From Actinoplanes octamycinicus (GTDB lineage: Bacteria; Actinomycetota; Actinomycetes; Mycobacteriales; Micromonosporaceae): 64,000 bases of DNA. Both the position numbers and the translations under genes were made by a program. Under the pieces are notes generated by a model. It searched no databases and was not told the origin of the DNA. It was given only the letters and a program-made list of their open reading frames with translations. This document shows positions 33,929 to 42,022 of the stretch, one piece after another (positions within the stretch are counted from its first letter, which is position 1; every line of letters starts with the position of its first letter). The stretch lies in assembly GCF_014205225.1 (NCBI RefSeq), contig NZ_JACHNB010000001.1, positions 7,173,501-7,237,500 of the forward strand. The letters are read 5' to 3'.

Positions 33929-34397
33929 CGAGGCTCCCCGGCTCGTCGAGTCGCCGGGCGATCCGCTCGATGGCGGCGAGATCGTCCGGCGCCAGCCGGT
34001 CGATGAAGTGGTGGCGCACCGACGCGACGTGCGCCGGCGCCGCGCTGCCGAGCACCGCCAGCCCGTGCTCGGTGAGCACCAGGAGACAGCCCCGGCCGTC
34101 GGCCGGGTCGGGGGCGCGCCGCAGCAGCCCGCGCGCCTCCATCCGGGTGGCGTGCCGGGACAGCCGGCTGCGGGACCAGCCCATCTTGTCGGCCTGCTCG
34201 CCCAGCGTGCACGTATGCCCGGGATGTTCGGACAGCGTGCTGAGCACCTCGTAGTCCGGCTCGGACAGGTCGAGCGCGGCCAGGTCACGTGCCATGCCGG
34301 TGCGCACCGCCACCATCACCCGCAGGAACGCCCGCCAGGCCCGCTCCTCGTCGGCCGTCAGCCAGCGCGCGTCGCCGCCCGGCATTGTCGTTGACAT
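33921..34397 (-). CDS. MarR-family transcriptional regulator
   Basis: The protein has 158 residues. The winged helix is LSEPDYEVLSTLSEH, then CTLGEQADKMGWSRSRLSRH (recognition helix) and RMEARGLLRRAPDPADGRGC (wing). Flanking helices would form the dimer. It is divergent from the reductase-GNAT gene with only 31 bp between starts, and a perfect 10-bp inverted repeat covers both start codons. It very likely represses itself and that gene. The ligand is unknown; family members often sense phenolics or oxidants. Confidence 0.9.
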   Translation of the reverse strand: MSTTMPGGDARWLTADEERAWRAFLRVMVAVRTGMARDLAALDLSEPDYEVLSTLSEHPGHTCTLGEQADKMGWSRSRLSRHATRMEARGLLRRAPDPADGRGCLLVLTEHGLAVLGSAAPAHVASVRHHFIDRLAPDDLAAIERIARRLDEPGSLDA

Positions 34398-34437
34398 GTA
34401 ATCAATCTAGCACCTACGCTTCGTTTCCATGTCAACG
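34389..34437. promoter_or_regulatory. Mirror-image divergent promoter/operator with start codons inside the repeats
   Basis: CGTTGACATG (34389-34398) and CATGTCAACG (34428-34437) are exact inverted repeats. Each arm contains the ATG of one gene (ATGTCAACG) and, on the other strand, a TTGACA -35 for the opposite gene. Rightwards, TTGACA (34391-34396) and TACGCT (34415-34420) with an 18-bp spacer give an almost leaderless mRNA. Leftwards, TTGACA (34435-34430) faces a CTAGAT -10 (34410-34405). MarR dimers could bind here. Confidence 0.6.
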
Positions 34438-35496
34438 AAACCGCTCCGCGTCCTGGTGCTGACCTGCAGCACCCGCCCCGGCGCCCTCGGCCCCGCCGTC
34501 GGCCGGTGGCTCCTCGACGCGATCACTGCCCGCGCCGCGCAGCTCGGCGCCGAGCTGGTGCCGGTCGCCCTCAGCGACCTGGACCTGCCGTTGCTGGACG
34601 AGGAGGAGCACCCGTCGTCGGGCGTCTACCACCAGGAGCACACCCGGCGCTGGAGCGCGATGGTCGACGCCGCGGACGGGTTCATCGCGGTCACCCCGGA
34701 GTACAACTACGGCATGCCGGCGAGCCTGAAGAACGCGCTGGACTATCTCGGCCGCGAGTGGGCGTGGAAACCGATCGGCTTCGTCAGCTACGGCAACACC
34801 TCGGCCGGGACCCGGTCGGTGCAACACGCCAAGCAGGTGGTCACCACGCTGCGCCTGGTCCCGCTGGGTGCCACGGTCGCGATCCGCCTCGGCGACGCCG
34901 TCGAGGACGGCCGGCTGCGGCCCGACCCGGCCCGCGACGCGATCGCCACCGGCCTGCTCGACGAACTGGTCCGGGTCGCCCACGCCCTGCGACCGATGCG
35001 CGACGCGGCACGCCCCGACGCCCGCCCCGGTCCCCTGCCCGGCTCCTCCCTGCGACCGCTGACCGGCGACGACGCGCCCGAGGTGACCGTGCTGCAGCGC
35101 TGCTGCTGGGTGGACGAGGCGATCGTCAACGACACGCTGGACATCCCGGCCCTGCACGAGCCGCTCGACGAGGTGCGCGACTGGCTCGCGACCTGGCACA
35201 CCCTGGGCCTGTGGCGCGACGGCCGGCTGCTCGGCATGGTCCGTGCCCGCCGCGACGACACCGACTGGCACGTCGGCCGGCTCGCCGTCGCCCCCGACCT
35301 GCGCGGCCACGGCCTGGGCCGCTGGCTGCTCCGCACCATCGAGGCCGCCGCCCCACCGGCCTGCCGTCGCATCCTGCTCTTCACCGGCTTGAAGAGCCTG
35401 CGCAACATCGACCTCTATCAGAGCGAAGGCTACCGTACGCTGCCGTCCGCCCCGTCCGACGACGTCACCCGCCTGGCCAAGGACCTGCCCCGCTGA
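34429..35496 (+). CDS. FMN reductase - GNAT acetyltransferase fusion
   Basis: The protein has 355 residues. Residues 1-185 are an NADPH-dependent FMN reductase (VLTCSTRPGALGPAVGRWLL, TPEYNYGMPASLKNALDYL, GFVSYGNTSAGTRSVQ). A Pro-rich link at about 190-205 leads to a GNAT domain (about 205-350) with the acetyl-CoA loop VAPDLRGHGLGRWLL and an N-terminal acceptor part (EVTVLQRCCWVDEA). The fusion is unusual. It suggests acylation of a product or protein linked to flavin or quinone reduction. It is divergent from MarR. DUF2625 follows after 4 bp. Confidence 0.88.
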   Translation: MSTKPLRVLVLTCSTRPGALGPAVGRWLLDAITARAAQLGAELVPVALSDLDLPLLDEEEHPSSGVYHQEHTRRWSAMVDAADGFIAVTPEYNYGMPASLKNALDYLGREWAWKPIGFVSYGNTSAGTRSVQHAKQVVTTLRLVPLGATVAIRLGDAVEDGRLRPDPARDAIATGLLDELVRVAHALRPMRDAARPDARPGPLPGSSLRPLTGDDAPEVTVLQRCCWVDEAIVNDTLDIPALHEPLDEVRDWLATWHTLGLWRDGRLLGMVRARRDDTDWHVGRLAVAPDLRGHGLGRWLLRTIEAAAPPACRRILLFTGLKSLRNIDLYQSEGYRTLPSAPSDDVTRLAKDLPR

Positions 35497-35500
35497 CCTG

Positions 35501-36133
35501 ATGTGCCATCGTGCTCCCGTGGATCAATCAGCGTGGGAAGAGCTTCTCGAGGCGGCGGCCGCGGCGCCGTACCCGGTCCGGGTGTTGCCGGCCGCACCGG
35601 GCCGGGCCGACAGCGTACTGACGGACCTGGGTGTCTCCACCCGCTCGTGGCTGGGCGCGGTGGTGGCCAACGCGGGCGGCCTGCTGGTCGACCACGGCTG
35701 GGTCCGCGTGCTGGGCAGCGGCCACGACCCGCTGCCCGACGTGGTCGCCGAGACGAACACCAACGGGATGCTCACCGTCGGCCACGACGTGGCGGGCGGC
35801 CTCTACACCTGGGCGCCGTCCAGCCCCGGCGCGAAGCCCACCGTGCACTACTTCGCGCCCGACGATCTGGCCTGGCTCGACCTGGAGGTGGGCTACGCCG
35901 AGTGGCTGAACGCCATCCTGCGCGGGTCGCTCACCAGCTTCTACGACACGCTCCGCTGGCCCGGCTGGGAGACCGACACCGCGGCACTGACCCTCGACCA
36001 GGGCTTCAGCCTGTGGCCCCCGCCCTTCACCGCGGAAGGCAAAGACCACAACACCGTCTCCCGCAAGCCCATCCCCGTGGCCGAACTGGTCTCCTTCTAC
36101 CAGGACGCCGCCCACCAGCTATCCGGCCACTGA
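35501..36133 (+). CDS. DUF2625 family protein
   Basis: The protein has 210 residues, the common length. Diagnostic stretches are VSTRSWLGAVVANAGGLLVD, HGWVRVLGSGH, YFAPDDLAWLDLEVGYAEWL, FYDTLRWPGWETD and EGKDHNTVSRKPIPVAEL. The biochemical function of DUF2625 is unknown. The start may be ATG 35501 or GTG 35519. It lies 4 bp after the reductase-GNAT gene and probably shares its mRNA. Confidence 0.85.
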   Translation: MCHRAPVDQSAWEELLEAAAAAPYPVRVLPAAPGRADSVLTDLGVSTRSWLGAVVANAGGLLVDHGWVRVLGSGHDPLPDVVAETNTNGMLTVGHDVAGGLYTWAPSSPGAKPTVHYFAPDDLAWLDLEVGYAEWLNAILRGSLTSFYDTLRWPGWETDTAALTLDQGFSLWPPPFTAEGKDHNTVSRKPIPVAELVSFYQDAAHQLSGH

Positions 36134-36190
36134 CCTCCACCGGCAGCCGCCCCGAAGCCCCTGCGCACGACCGCGGCGCGCTCCCGGTTC

Positions 36191-36245
36191 CGGCTGGCTC
36201 TCATGGGTGTCTCACGACAGTTGAGACACCCATGAGAGCCAGCCG
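36191..36245. terminator. Perfect 24-bp hairpin between convergent genes
   Basis: The left arm 36191-36214 and right arm 36222-36245 are exact inverse complements over 24 bp with a 7-base loop (CGACAGT). It lies between the DUF2625 stop and the SpoU stop, so it can end transcription from both sides. The stem is longer and less GC-rich than the usual terminators of this window, so a small mobile-element remnant is also possible. Confidence 0.6.
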
Positions 36246-36290
36246 TCACCTGGACCACAGCGATGGCCGCCCCAGCGGAGTGGGCTGGCG

Positions 36291-36836
36291 CTACAAGAGG
36301 CCGGCGAGTTTGTACAGCACAAGGGAGCCGGCGACCGCGACGTTGAGGCTGGAGCCGGTGCCGACCATCGGGATCTCCACCGCGCTGTCGAGCAGATCGA
36401 GGGCCTCCGGCGGGATCCCGGTGGCCTCGTGGCCGAGGACCATGACGGTACGCCGCCGCGCTACCGGCAGGTCGGCGAGCCGGATCGCCTCGTCGGCCAG
36501 TTCGACACCGAGGATGGCCGAGCCGGCCCGGCGCTCGTCGTCGAGCCACCGCAGCGGGCTGCCGACCCGGTGCACGCAGGCCGGCTGCCGCAAGGTGTTC
36601 CCGCGGGCGAGCGCCGCGTCCACCCAGCCGAACGGCGGCACCGCCAGGCAGGCGCCGACCGCGTCGCAGGTGCGCAGCAGAGTTCCCAGGTTGCTGCCGT
36701 GCATCGGCCAGAGCGCCGCGGCGACGAGATGTCCCCAGCACCGATGCCGGCGGGGACGACGGACGGACCGGATCTCTCGCGGAGTCCGGACCCGGATGGC
36801 GGCCTTCACCGCAGCGGAGCGACCACGCTCCCGCAC
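36291..36836 (-). CDS. SpoU/TrmH-family RNA 2'-O-methyltransferase
   Basis: The protein has about 181 residues. SPOUT knot motifs are present: HGSNLGTLLRTCDAVGACLA (motif 1), MVLGHEATGIPPEAL (motif 2) and SSLNVAVAGSLVLYKLAG (motif 3). The family methylates ribose 2'-O in tRNA or rRNA. The N terminus is unusually basic (PREIRSVRRPRRHR) and its start uncertain: GTG 36836 is the longest option, and the conserved part begins near residue 40. Which nucleotide is modified is unknown. Confidence 0.82.
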   Translation of the reverse strand: MRERGRSAAVKAAIRVRTPREIRSVRRPRRHRCWGHLVAAALWPMHGSNLGTLLRTCDAVGACLAVPPFGWVDAALARGNTLRQPACVHRVGSPLRWLDDERRAGSAILGVELADEAIRLADLPVARRRTVMVLGHEATGIPPEALDLLDSAVEIPMVGTGSSLNVAVAGSLVLYKLAGLL

Positions 36837-36972
36837 TCAGAAGTCATAGGTGACGTGCTTGTCGGCGCACGCGAGCCATCGACGAACGACAGGTTTCCGC
36901 CGCACAGCATACCGCTCGGGCCACCGATCGAGGCGGACCGCTCACCCAGCGCCGATCTGCCAGGATGGCCGG

Positions 36973-37305
36973 ATGGCCGAACAGCTCACGCCTTTCCTCA
37001 GGGTCGAGGACGCGAACGCCTCGACCGCCTGGTATGCCCGGCTGGGCTTCGTCAAACAGTGGGAGCACCGCTTCGAGCCGGGCCTCCCCCTGTTCGTGTG
37101 CGTGGCCCGCGGTCCGATGCAGCTCTTCCTGTCCGAGCACCACGGCGACGCCCGCCCGGGCACCCTCCTCTACCTGCACGTCAACGATCTGCAGGCAGTC
37201 GCCGCGGAATTCGGCGCCGCCGTCGAGGAAGCCCCGTGGGGTCCGGAGCTGGAGCTGACCGACCCGGACGGCAACCGCCTCCGCATCGGCGCCGCCCAGC
37301 CCTGA
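36973..37305 (+). CDS. VOC (glyoxalase/bleomycin-resistance) family protein
   Basis: The protein has 110 residues. It shows LTPFLRVEDANASTAWYARL then GFVKQWEHRF, and ends GPELELTDPDGNRLRIG, the classic end of a glyoxalase-like fold with the metal or ligand Glu. Members bind toxins or catalyse small-molecule chemistry; the substrate is unknown. ATG 36973 fits a CAGGAT -10-like hexamer 6 bases upstream, suggesting a leaderless mRNA. Confidence 0.85.
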   Translation: MAEQLTPFLRVEDANASTAWYARLGFVKQWEHRFEPGLPLFVCVARGPMQLFLSEHHGDARPGTLLYLHVNDLQAVAAEFGAAVEEAPWGPELELTDPDGNRLRIGAAQP

Positions 37306-37394
37306 CCAGCGATGGAGTGACCACCGCCCGCAGCACGCCGCACTCGCTGAGACCGGGGCCGCGCGGGCGGGGCGGTCGCCGATAGGCTCGCGCG

Positions 37395-37805
37395 GTGGCG
37401 GTGAAGTTGAGTGACAGTGCGCGAGGGCTGGTCGACGGGTGCAACCTGGCCGTGCTGGCGACCACCAATCCGGACGGGAGCCCGCAGACCTCGGTGGTGT
37501 GGGTGGCGCGGGACGGCGACGATCTGCTCATCTCGACGCAGGCGGGCCGGCGCAAGGACAAGAACCTGCGGCGCGACCCGCGGGCGAGCGTGACGGTGAT
37601 CGACCGGACCGACTCGTTGCGGTACATCGAGGTGCGCGGCCGGGCGACGGTCACCGAGGATGCCGGGCGGGAGTTCGCGGCGCGGCTCGCCGAGGCGTAC
37701 GAAGGACCGGGGGCGGGCGAGACCTACCGGCAACTGCCGGCCGACGTGGTGCGCGTGGTGATCCGGCTGACGCCCGAGCGGGTCCTCGGTTACTCCGCCG
37801 AGTGA
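37395..37805 (+). CDS. PPOX-class F420-dependent oxidoreductase-like protein
   Basis: The protein has 136 residues, a split-barrel flavin/F420-binding fold: CNLAVLATTNPDGSPQTSVV then WVARDGDDLLISTQAGRRKDKN and RDPRASVTVIDRTDSLRYIE. This resembles mycobacterial F420-dependent members. Substrate unknown. GTG 37395 lies 6 bases after a TAGGCT -10 (37383-37388), again suggesting a leaderless transcript. Confidence 0.85.
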   Translation: MAVKLSDSARGLVDGCNLAVLATTNPDGSPQTSVVWVARDGDDLLISTQAGRRKDKNLRRDPRASVTVIDRTDSLRYIEVRGRATVTEDAGREFAARLAEAYEGPGAGETYRQLPADVVRVVIRLTPERVLGYSAE

Positions 37806-37820
37806 CCCCGGCCCGGCGGA

Positions 37821-38465
37821 CTACCGCCGGGTGAAGGTCAGGTGGGTGACGCCGCTCGGACTGGTCACCGACTCGACCGTGAAACGATCTTCCAGGCTCT
37901 CCAGGCCGTCCCAGAGGCGCACGCCCCGGCCCAGGATGATCGGGACCACGACGACGTGCAGGTGGTCGACCAGGTCGGCGGCGAGGAACTGGCGGACCGT
38001 GGAGGGGCCGCCGCCGATGCGGACGTCCAGGCCGCCGGCCGCCTCGCGGGCCAGCGCGAGCGCCTCGGCCGGGCCCGCGTCGACGAAGTGGAAGGTGTTG
38101 CCGCCCTCCATCGCCAGGGTCGGCCGCGGGTGATGGGTCAGCACGAAGACCGGCGTGTGGAACGGCGGGTCGTCGCCCCACCAACCCGTCCACTCCTCGT
38201 CCTGCCACGGGCCGCGCTGCGGCCCGAACTTGTTGCGCCCCATGATCTCGGCGCCGATGCCGGGTCCCCACGCCGAGGCGAACGCGTTGTCGACGCCTTC
38301 GCTGCCGCCGTCCTTGCCGGTCATCGACTGGAACGTGCGGGTCGGGAAGAACCACTCCATGAGCCGCCCGCCGGCGTGCCCGAACGGCGCCTCCAGGCTC
38401 TGCCCGTCGCCGGTGGCGAAGCCGTCCAGCGAGACCGCGAGGTTGTGCACCCGTACCTTCGACAT
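37821..38465 (-). CDS. Dihydrofolate-reductase-like (RibD C-terminal) protein
   Basis: The protein has 214 residues. It begins VRVHNLAVSLDGFATG and contains AEIMGRNKFGPQRGPW, FVLTHHPRPTLAMEGG, VRIGGGPSTVRQFLAADL and DHLHVVVVPIILGRG. These are the NADPH and substrate regions of the RibD C-terminal/DHFR superfamily. Stand-alone members are oxidoreductases of unknown substrate. It converges with the PPOX gene, with 15 bp between stops. Confidence 0.88.
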   Translation of the reverse strand: MSKVRVHNLAVSLDGFATGDGQSLEAPFGHAGGRLMEWFFPTRTFQSMTGKDGGSEGVDNAFASAWGPGIGAEIMGRNKFGPQRGPWQDEEWTGWWGDDPPFHTPVFVLTHHPRPTLAMEGGNTFHFVDAGPAEALALAREAAGGLDVRIGGGPSTVRQFLAADLVDHLHVVVVPIILGRGVRLWDGLESLEDRFTVESVTSPSGVTHLTFTRR

Positions 38466-38544
38466 GGCCTCACTCTAAGCGGCGCTCAGAGGTGCAGCGG
38501 CCGCTCGGCGCCGGAGTGCGCGATCTTCGCCCGGTCGGCGGGTC

Positions 38545-39033
38545 TCAGGATCGCTGCGCGAGGCGGTGGTTGAGGCGGGTGATCGTGCGAAGGATCTCGT
38601 CGCGGTTCTTGGCCGATTTCAACCAGCGCGGCAAGCGGGCCACCATCGTCAAGCCGGGCCGCTGCGGGTTGCGCTCCCGGAGCGGCGCCCCGACGTAGCC
38701 GGCCAGCAGGGCGAGGTGCGCCTCGTTGAACGCCCAGAGCGTCCGCCCGCCGCAGCATCGCGCCCGCAGCCACAACGGCAGGCGGAAGTACGGATCGACC
38801 GGCCCGCCCCAGTAGGAAATTCCGCCCTTTGGTTGCCACCGCGCGACGTGGGCACAACCGGTGCAGACGAACCGGCGCGGCCAGTGCATGGCGTAGGCGC
38901 CCTCGTCGGGTTCGGCGCTGACCACGGCGCGGCACCCGCAGTGCGGGCACACCACGTCGATGCCGTCGGTCGCCAGCGTCTCGAGCCAGACCGCCGGATC
39001 CTGGAACCTCACCGCCGGTCCGTGTCCGTTCAT
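38545..39033 (-). CDS. Zinc-ribbon conserved hypothetical protein
   Basis: The protein has 162 residues. A four-Cys zinc ribbon is formed by VVCPHCGCRAVV and FVCTGCAHVARW. Next come YWGGPVDPYFRLPLWLRARC and TLWAFNEAHLALLAGYVGAP, then a basic tail. Such proteins are conserved but uncharacterised; nucleic-acid binding is plausible. ATG 39033 gives the shorter form; 39069 would add 12 residues. It is divergent from the diguanylate cyclase gene. Confidence 0.65.
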   Translation of the reverse strand: MNGHGPAVRFQDPAVWLETLATDGIDVVCPHCGCRAVVSAEPDEGAYAMHWPRRFVCTGCAHVARWQPKGGISYWGGPVDPYFRLPLWLRARCCGGRTLWAFNEAHLALLAGYVGAPLRERNPQRPGLTMVARLPRWLKSAKNRDEILRTITRLNHRLAQRS

Positions 39034-39151
39034 GCCGGCCAGCCTCCCAGAGGCCGCCCCGGCCGTCACCGGCTTTTCGACGGCTGGCCGGCCTGACGAT
39101 TCGGGCCGCCCTGATCCTCATGCCGGTAGCCGTCGCGCCGACCTACTTTCT

Positions 39152-40537
39152 GTGAGACGGCTCCTTCCGCCCAAAGACCTGGGGCGGCGCATCCAATGGC
39201 TGTTCCTGTTCATGTCCCTGATCAACGTGGTCACCTCGCTGCCCCGGATGATCAGCGGCGGGCAGGCCACCACCGCGCAGCGAGCCGCCGCGGCGGTCGC
39301 GATCGTGTTCCTGGTGGGCTGGTGGGTGCGCGGCTACCGGCGGCAGAGGGTGCCGGTCTGGGGGCTGCCGCTGGAGGCGCTCGCGCTCGGCACGCTCGCC
39401 GTCGGGCAGCACGACTACGTGGCCACGCTCGGGATGCTGTTCAGTTCGATGTCGTTCCGCGGATTGTTCGGGACGTGGCGGCAGGTGGCGGCGTTCGTCG
39501 TCACGGCGTACGCCGGAACGGTCTCCGGCGTGCTGCTCACCGCGCCCGGTGACCTCGGTCCCTTCCTGGTGCAGTCGATGGGTGTTCCGGCGCTGGCCGT
39601 GTTCACCTCGCTGGTCGCCCTGAGCACCCGGCGCCAGGAGGAGTCGAACGCCCGGGAGCGGATCTTCGCCCAGGTCGGCACGGCCATCGGCACCACCTCG
39701 GCGCCGGAGGACATCCACCGCACCGCCGTGGACGCGGCGCTCGGGATGCTCGGCCCGGACTCCGCCGGGTGGGCGGCGATCCAGCTGCCCGACGGCACGA
39801 CGGCCGCGGAGGCCGGCGTTCCCGGCGCCGCGGGTCAGACGGCGGAGTTCCCGCTGGAGGCCGACAAGCGGCGATACGGCAAGCTGGTCGTCCACGGCAC
39901 TCGCGCCGAGCTGCGGGCGGCGCACAACTCGCTGCGCGCGCTGGCCGGGCAGATCGTGCTCGGCCTGGTCAACGCGGGCCACGCCGCCGACCTGCGGCAC
40001 CAGGCCTACCACGACGCGCTCACCGGGCTGGCCAACCGGGCGCTGCTGCGCGAGCACCTGGACCGGGCCGTGGAGCGGGCTAGGCAGGGCGCGCCGCTCG
40101 CGGTCCTGCTCATCGACCTGGACGGCTTCAAGGGAGTCAACGACACCCATGGGCACGCGACCGGCGACTTCCTGCTGGTCAGCGTCGCGCAGCGGCTCCG
40201 CGAGGCGGTACGCGGCGCGGACACCCCGGCCCGGCTCGGCGGCGACGAGTTCGCCGTGGTGCTGGAAGGGATGCTGACGGCCGAGGACGGCTCGTGTGTC
40301 GCCGACCGCATCCTCGCCGCCATCCAAGCACCGTTGTACTCCGGGCCGGTGGACGTGACCCCGCGCGCCAGCATCGGCCTGGCGATCTTCGACGGGCACG
40401 CCTCCTCGGATGCGCTGCTGCACGAGGCCGACACGGCCATGTACGCCGCCAAGCGCGCCGGCAAGGGCTGCGTGGCCCGGCTGGACGCGACCGGCCGCCC
40501 CGTGATCCACCACGCCAATTCTGTATCGGTCGGCTGA
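39152..40537 (+). CDS. Membrane-bound diguanylate cyclase
   Basis: The protein has 461 residues. About five membrane segments occupy residues 10-160 (IQWLFLFMSLINVVTSL, AAAAVAIVFLVGWWVRG, FLVQSMGVPALAVFTSLVAL). A weak GAF-like linker follows (about 170-280), then a GGDEF domain (about 285-450) with RLGGDEFAVVLEG. The inhibitory RxxD (RGAD) is present, so product feedback is expected, unlike the two other cyclases here. GTG 39152 is the chosen start; ATG 39211 would delete the first helix. A strong hairpin terminator follows. Confidence 0.88.
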   Translation: MRRLLPPKDLGRRIQWLFLFMSLINVVTSLPRMISGGQATTAQRAAAAVAIVFLVGWWVRGYRRQRVPVWGLPLEALALGTLAVGQHDYVATLGMLFSSMSFRGLFGTWRQVAAFVVTAYAGTVSGVLLTAPGDLGPFLVQSMGVPALAVFTSLVALSTRRQEESNARERIFAQVGTAIGTTSAPEDIHRTAVDAALGMLGPDSAGWAAIQLPDGTTAAEAGVPGAAGQTAEFPLEADKRRYGKLVVHGTRAELRAAHNSLRALAGQIVLGLVNAGHAADLRHQAYHDALTGLANRALLREHLDRAVERARQGAPLAVLLIDLDGFKGVNDTHGHATGDFLLVSVAQRLREAVRGADTPARLGGDEFAVVLEGMLTAEDGSCVADRILAAIQAPLYSGPVDVTPRASIGLAIFDGHASSDALLHEADTAMYAAKRAGKGCVARLDATGRPVIHHANSVSVG

Positions 40538-40577
40538 GCTGGGGTTTTGATCTCGGTGACCACCCGCGGACCGTGAA

Positions 40578-40624
40578 GAGGGCGGCGATCGCCATGGACG
40601 CGCAGCGGCCAGATCGCCGCCCTC
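40578..40624 (+). terminator. Terminator of the diguanylate cyclase gene
   Basis: A perfect 13-bp stem (GAGGGCGGCGATC 40578-40590 with its complement 40612-40624) and a 21-base loop start 40 bp after the stop codon. There is no U-tract, which is common in actinobacteria. The rest of 40538-40799 holds the clpP operators. Confidence 0.7.
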
Positions 40625-40696
40625 GCCCCGCGCGGGAGCATGCGATCCGCACCCCCAGCGGACGCGCGCCCAGGGAGATCTTGATGCTCTGAGAAG

Positions 40697-40731
40697 TCTG
40701 CTACGGGCAGAGCGCCTCTGCCCACGGCAGA
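40697..40731. promoter_or_regulatory. Tandem PopR-like operators upstream of the clpP pair
   Basis: TCTGCTACGGGCAGA (40697-40711) and TCTGCCCACGGCAGA (40717-40731) are two copies of TCTGCC-N3-GGCAGA with centres 20 bp apart. In Streptomyces the activator PopR recognises a palindrome with this core in front of clpP3-clpP4. No popR gene lies in the window. Confidence 0.65.
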
Positions 40732-40799
40732 TCGGCTTGGCCGGCGATCGTCGGCGCCGGGATGGTGGTGACAGATCCACCGAACCGAAGGAGCAGGCC

Positions 40800-41408
40800 A
40801 TGCAACAAGCCCTCAGCGGGACCGTCGACGACCAAGTGGCCGTGCAGCTGCTGCACCAGCGGATCATCGTGCTGGGCACCGAGGTCGACGACCCGATCGC
40901 GAACCGGATCTGCGGGCAGTTGCTGCTGCTCTCCGCGGAGGACCCGCAGAGCACGATCCGCCTCTACATCAACTCGCCCGGCGGGTCGGTCACCGCCGGG
41001 CTGGCGATCTTCGACACCATGCGGCTGATCCCGAACGACGTCAGCACGCTCGCGCTCGGGCTGGCCGGCAGCATGGGCCAGTTCCTGCTCACCGCCGGCA
41101 CCCCGGGCAAGCGGTTCGCCCTGCCGCACGCGCAGGTCCTGATGCACCAGGGCTCGGCCGGGTTCGGCGGCACCGCGGCGGACGTGGAGATCTACGCCAA
41201 TCAGCTGGAGCGGATCGGCCGGACCCTGCTGCGGCTGACCGCCGAGCACACCGGGCAGAGCTACGACACGGTGGAGCGGGACAGCCGGCGGGACCGCTGG
41301 TTCACCGCCGAGGAGGCGCAGGAGTACGGCCTCATCGACCACATCATCGAGAGCGTCGACGACGTCCGCCCCGCCATGACCCGCCAGCCGATGGGACTTT
41401 CCGCATGA
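40800..41408 (+). CDS. clpP: ATP-dependent Clp protease proteolytic subunit (first of pair, ClpP3-like)
   Basis: The protein has 202 residues. The catalytic Ser is in [12 protein letters not shown] and the His in AQVLMHQG, with the Asp probably in [23 protein letters not shown] forms the oxyanion/handle region. AAGGAG lies 7 bp upstream. It overlaps the second clpP by 4 bases. No clpX or tig neighbours are present, and PopR-like sites precede the operon. It therefore looks like the secondary clpP3-clpP4-type operon rather than the housekeeping clpP1-clpP2. Confidence 0.92.
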   Translation: MQQALSGTVDDQVAVQLLHQRIIVLGTEVDDPIANRICGQLLLLSAEDPQSTIRLYINSPGGSVTAGLAIFDTMRLIPNDVSTLALGLAGSMGQFLLTAGTPGKRFALPHAQVLMHQGSAGFGGTAADVEIYANQLERIGRTLLRLTAEHTGQSYDTVERDSRRDRWFTAEEAQEYGLIDHIIESVDDVRPAMTRQPMGLSA

Positions 41409-42022
41409 GCCAGTACACGATTCCGACCGTGGTGGAGAAGACGCCGAGCGGGGAGCGCGCCTTCGACGTCTACTCCCGGCTGCTGGCGGACCGGATCATC
41501 TTCCTCGGCACCGAGATCGACGACGGCGTCGCCAACGTGGTGATCGCCCAGCTGATCCACCTGGAGTCGAGCGGGGAGCAGGAGATCGGGCTCTACATCA
41601 ACTCCCCCGGCGGCTCGTTCAGCGCGCTGACCGCGATCTACGACACGATGAACTTCGTCCGGTGCGACATCGCCACGATCTGCGTCGGGCAGGCCTCGTC
41701 GGCGGCCGCGGCGCTGCTGGCGGCCGGCACCCCGGGCAAGCGCTCGGTGCTGCGGCACGCCCGGGTCACCCTGCACCAGACCTCCAGCCAGGCCCGGGGC
41801 ACGCTGCCGGACCTGGCCGTGGAGGCCAAGGAGGTGGCCCGGGTGCGGGCCGAGATGGATCAGATCCTGGCCGAGCACACCGGCCACCCGGCCGCCAAGA
41901 TCCGCGAGGACACCGACCGGAAGCTGGCCCTGTCGGCCCACGACGCGGTCGCCTACGGTCTGGCCGACCGGGTGATCACGCGTCGTGAGCCGCGGGCATA
42001 CCGGCTCAGCGCCGCTAGCTGA
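41405..42022 (+). CDS. clpP: ATP-dependent Clp protease proteolytic subunit (second of pair, ClpP4-like)
   Basis: The protein has 205 residues. Its Ser motif is [15 protein letters not shown], and [17 protein letters not shown] carries the His. [20 protein letters not shown] is the handle region. ATGA overlap with the first clpP predicts equimolar synthesis, as needed for mixed ClpP rings. The stop overlaps the convergent lon gene by 8 bp. Confidence 0.92.
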   Translation: MSQYTIPTVVEKTPSGERAFDVYSRLLADRIIFLGTEIDDGVANVVIAQLIHLESSGEQEIGLYINSPGGSFSALTAIYDTMNFVRCDIATICVGQASSAAAALLAAGTPGKRSVLRHARVTLHQTSSQARGTLPDLAVEAKEVARVRAEMDQILAEHTGHPAAKIREDTDRKLALSAHDAVAYGLADRVITRREPRAYRLSAAS

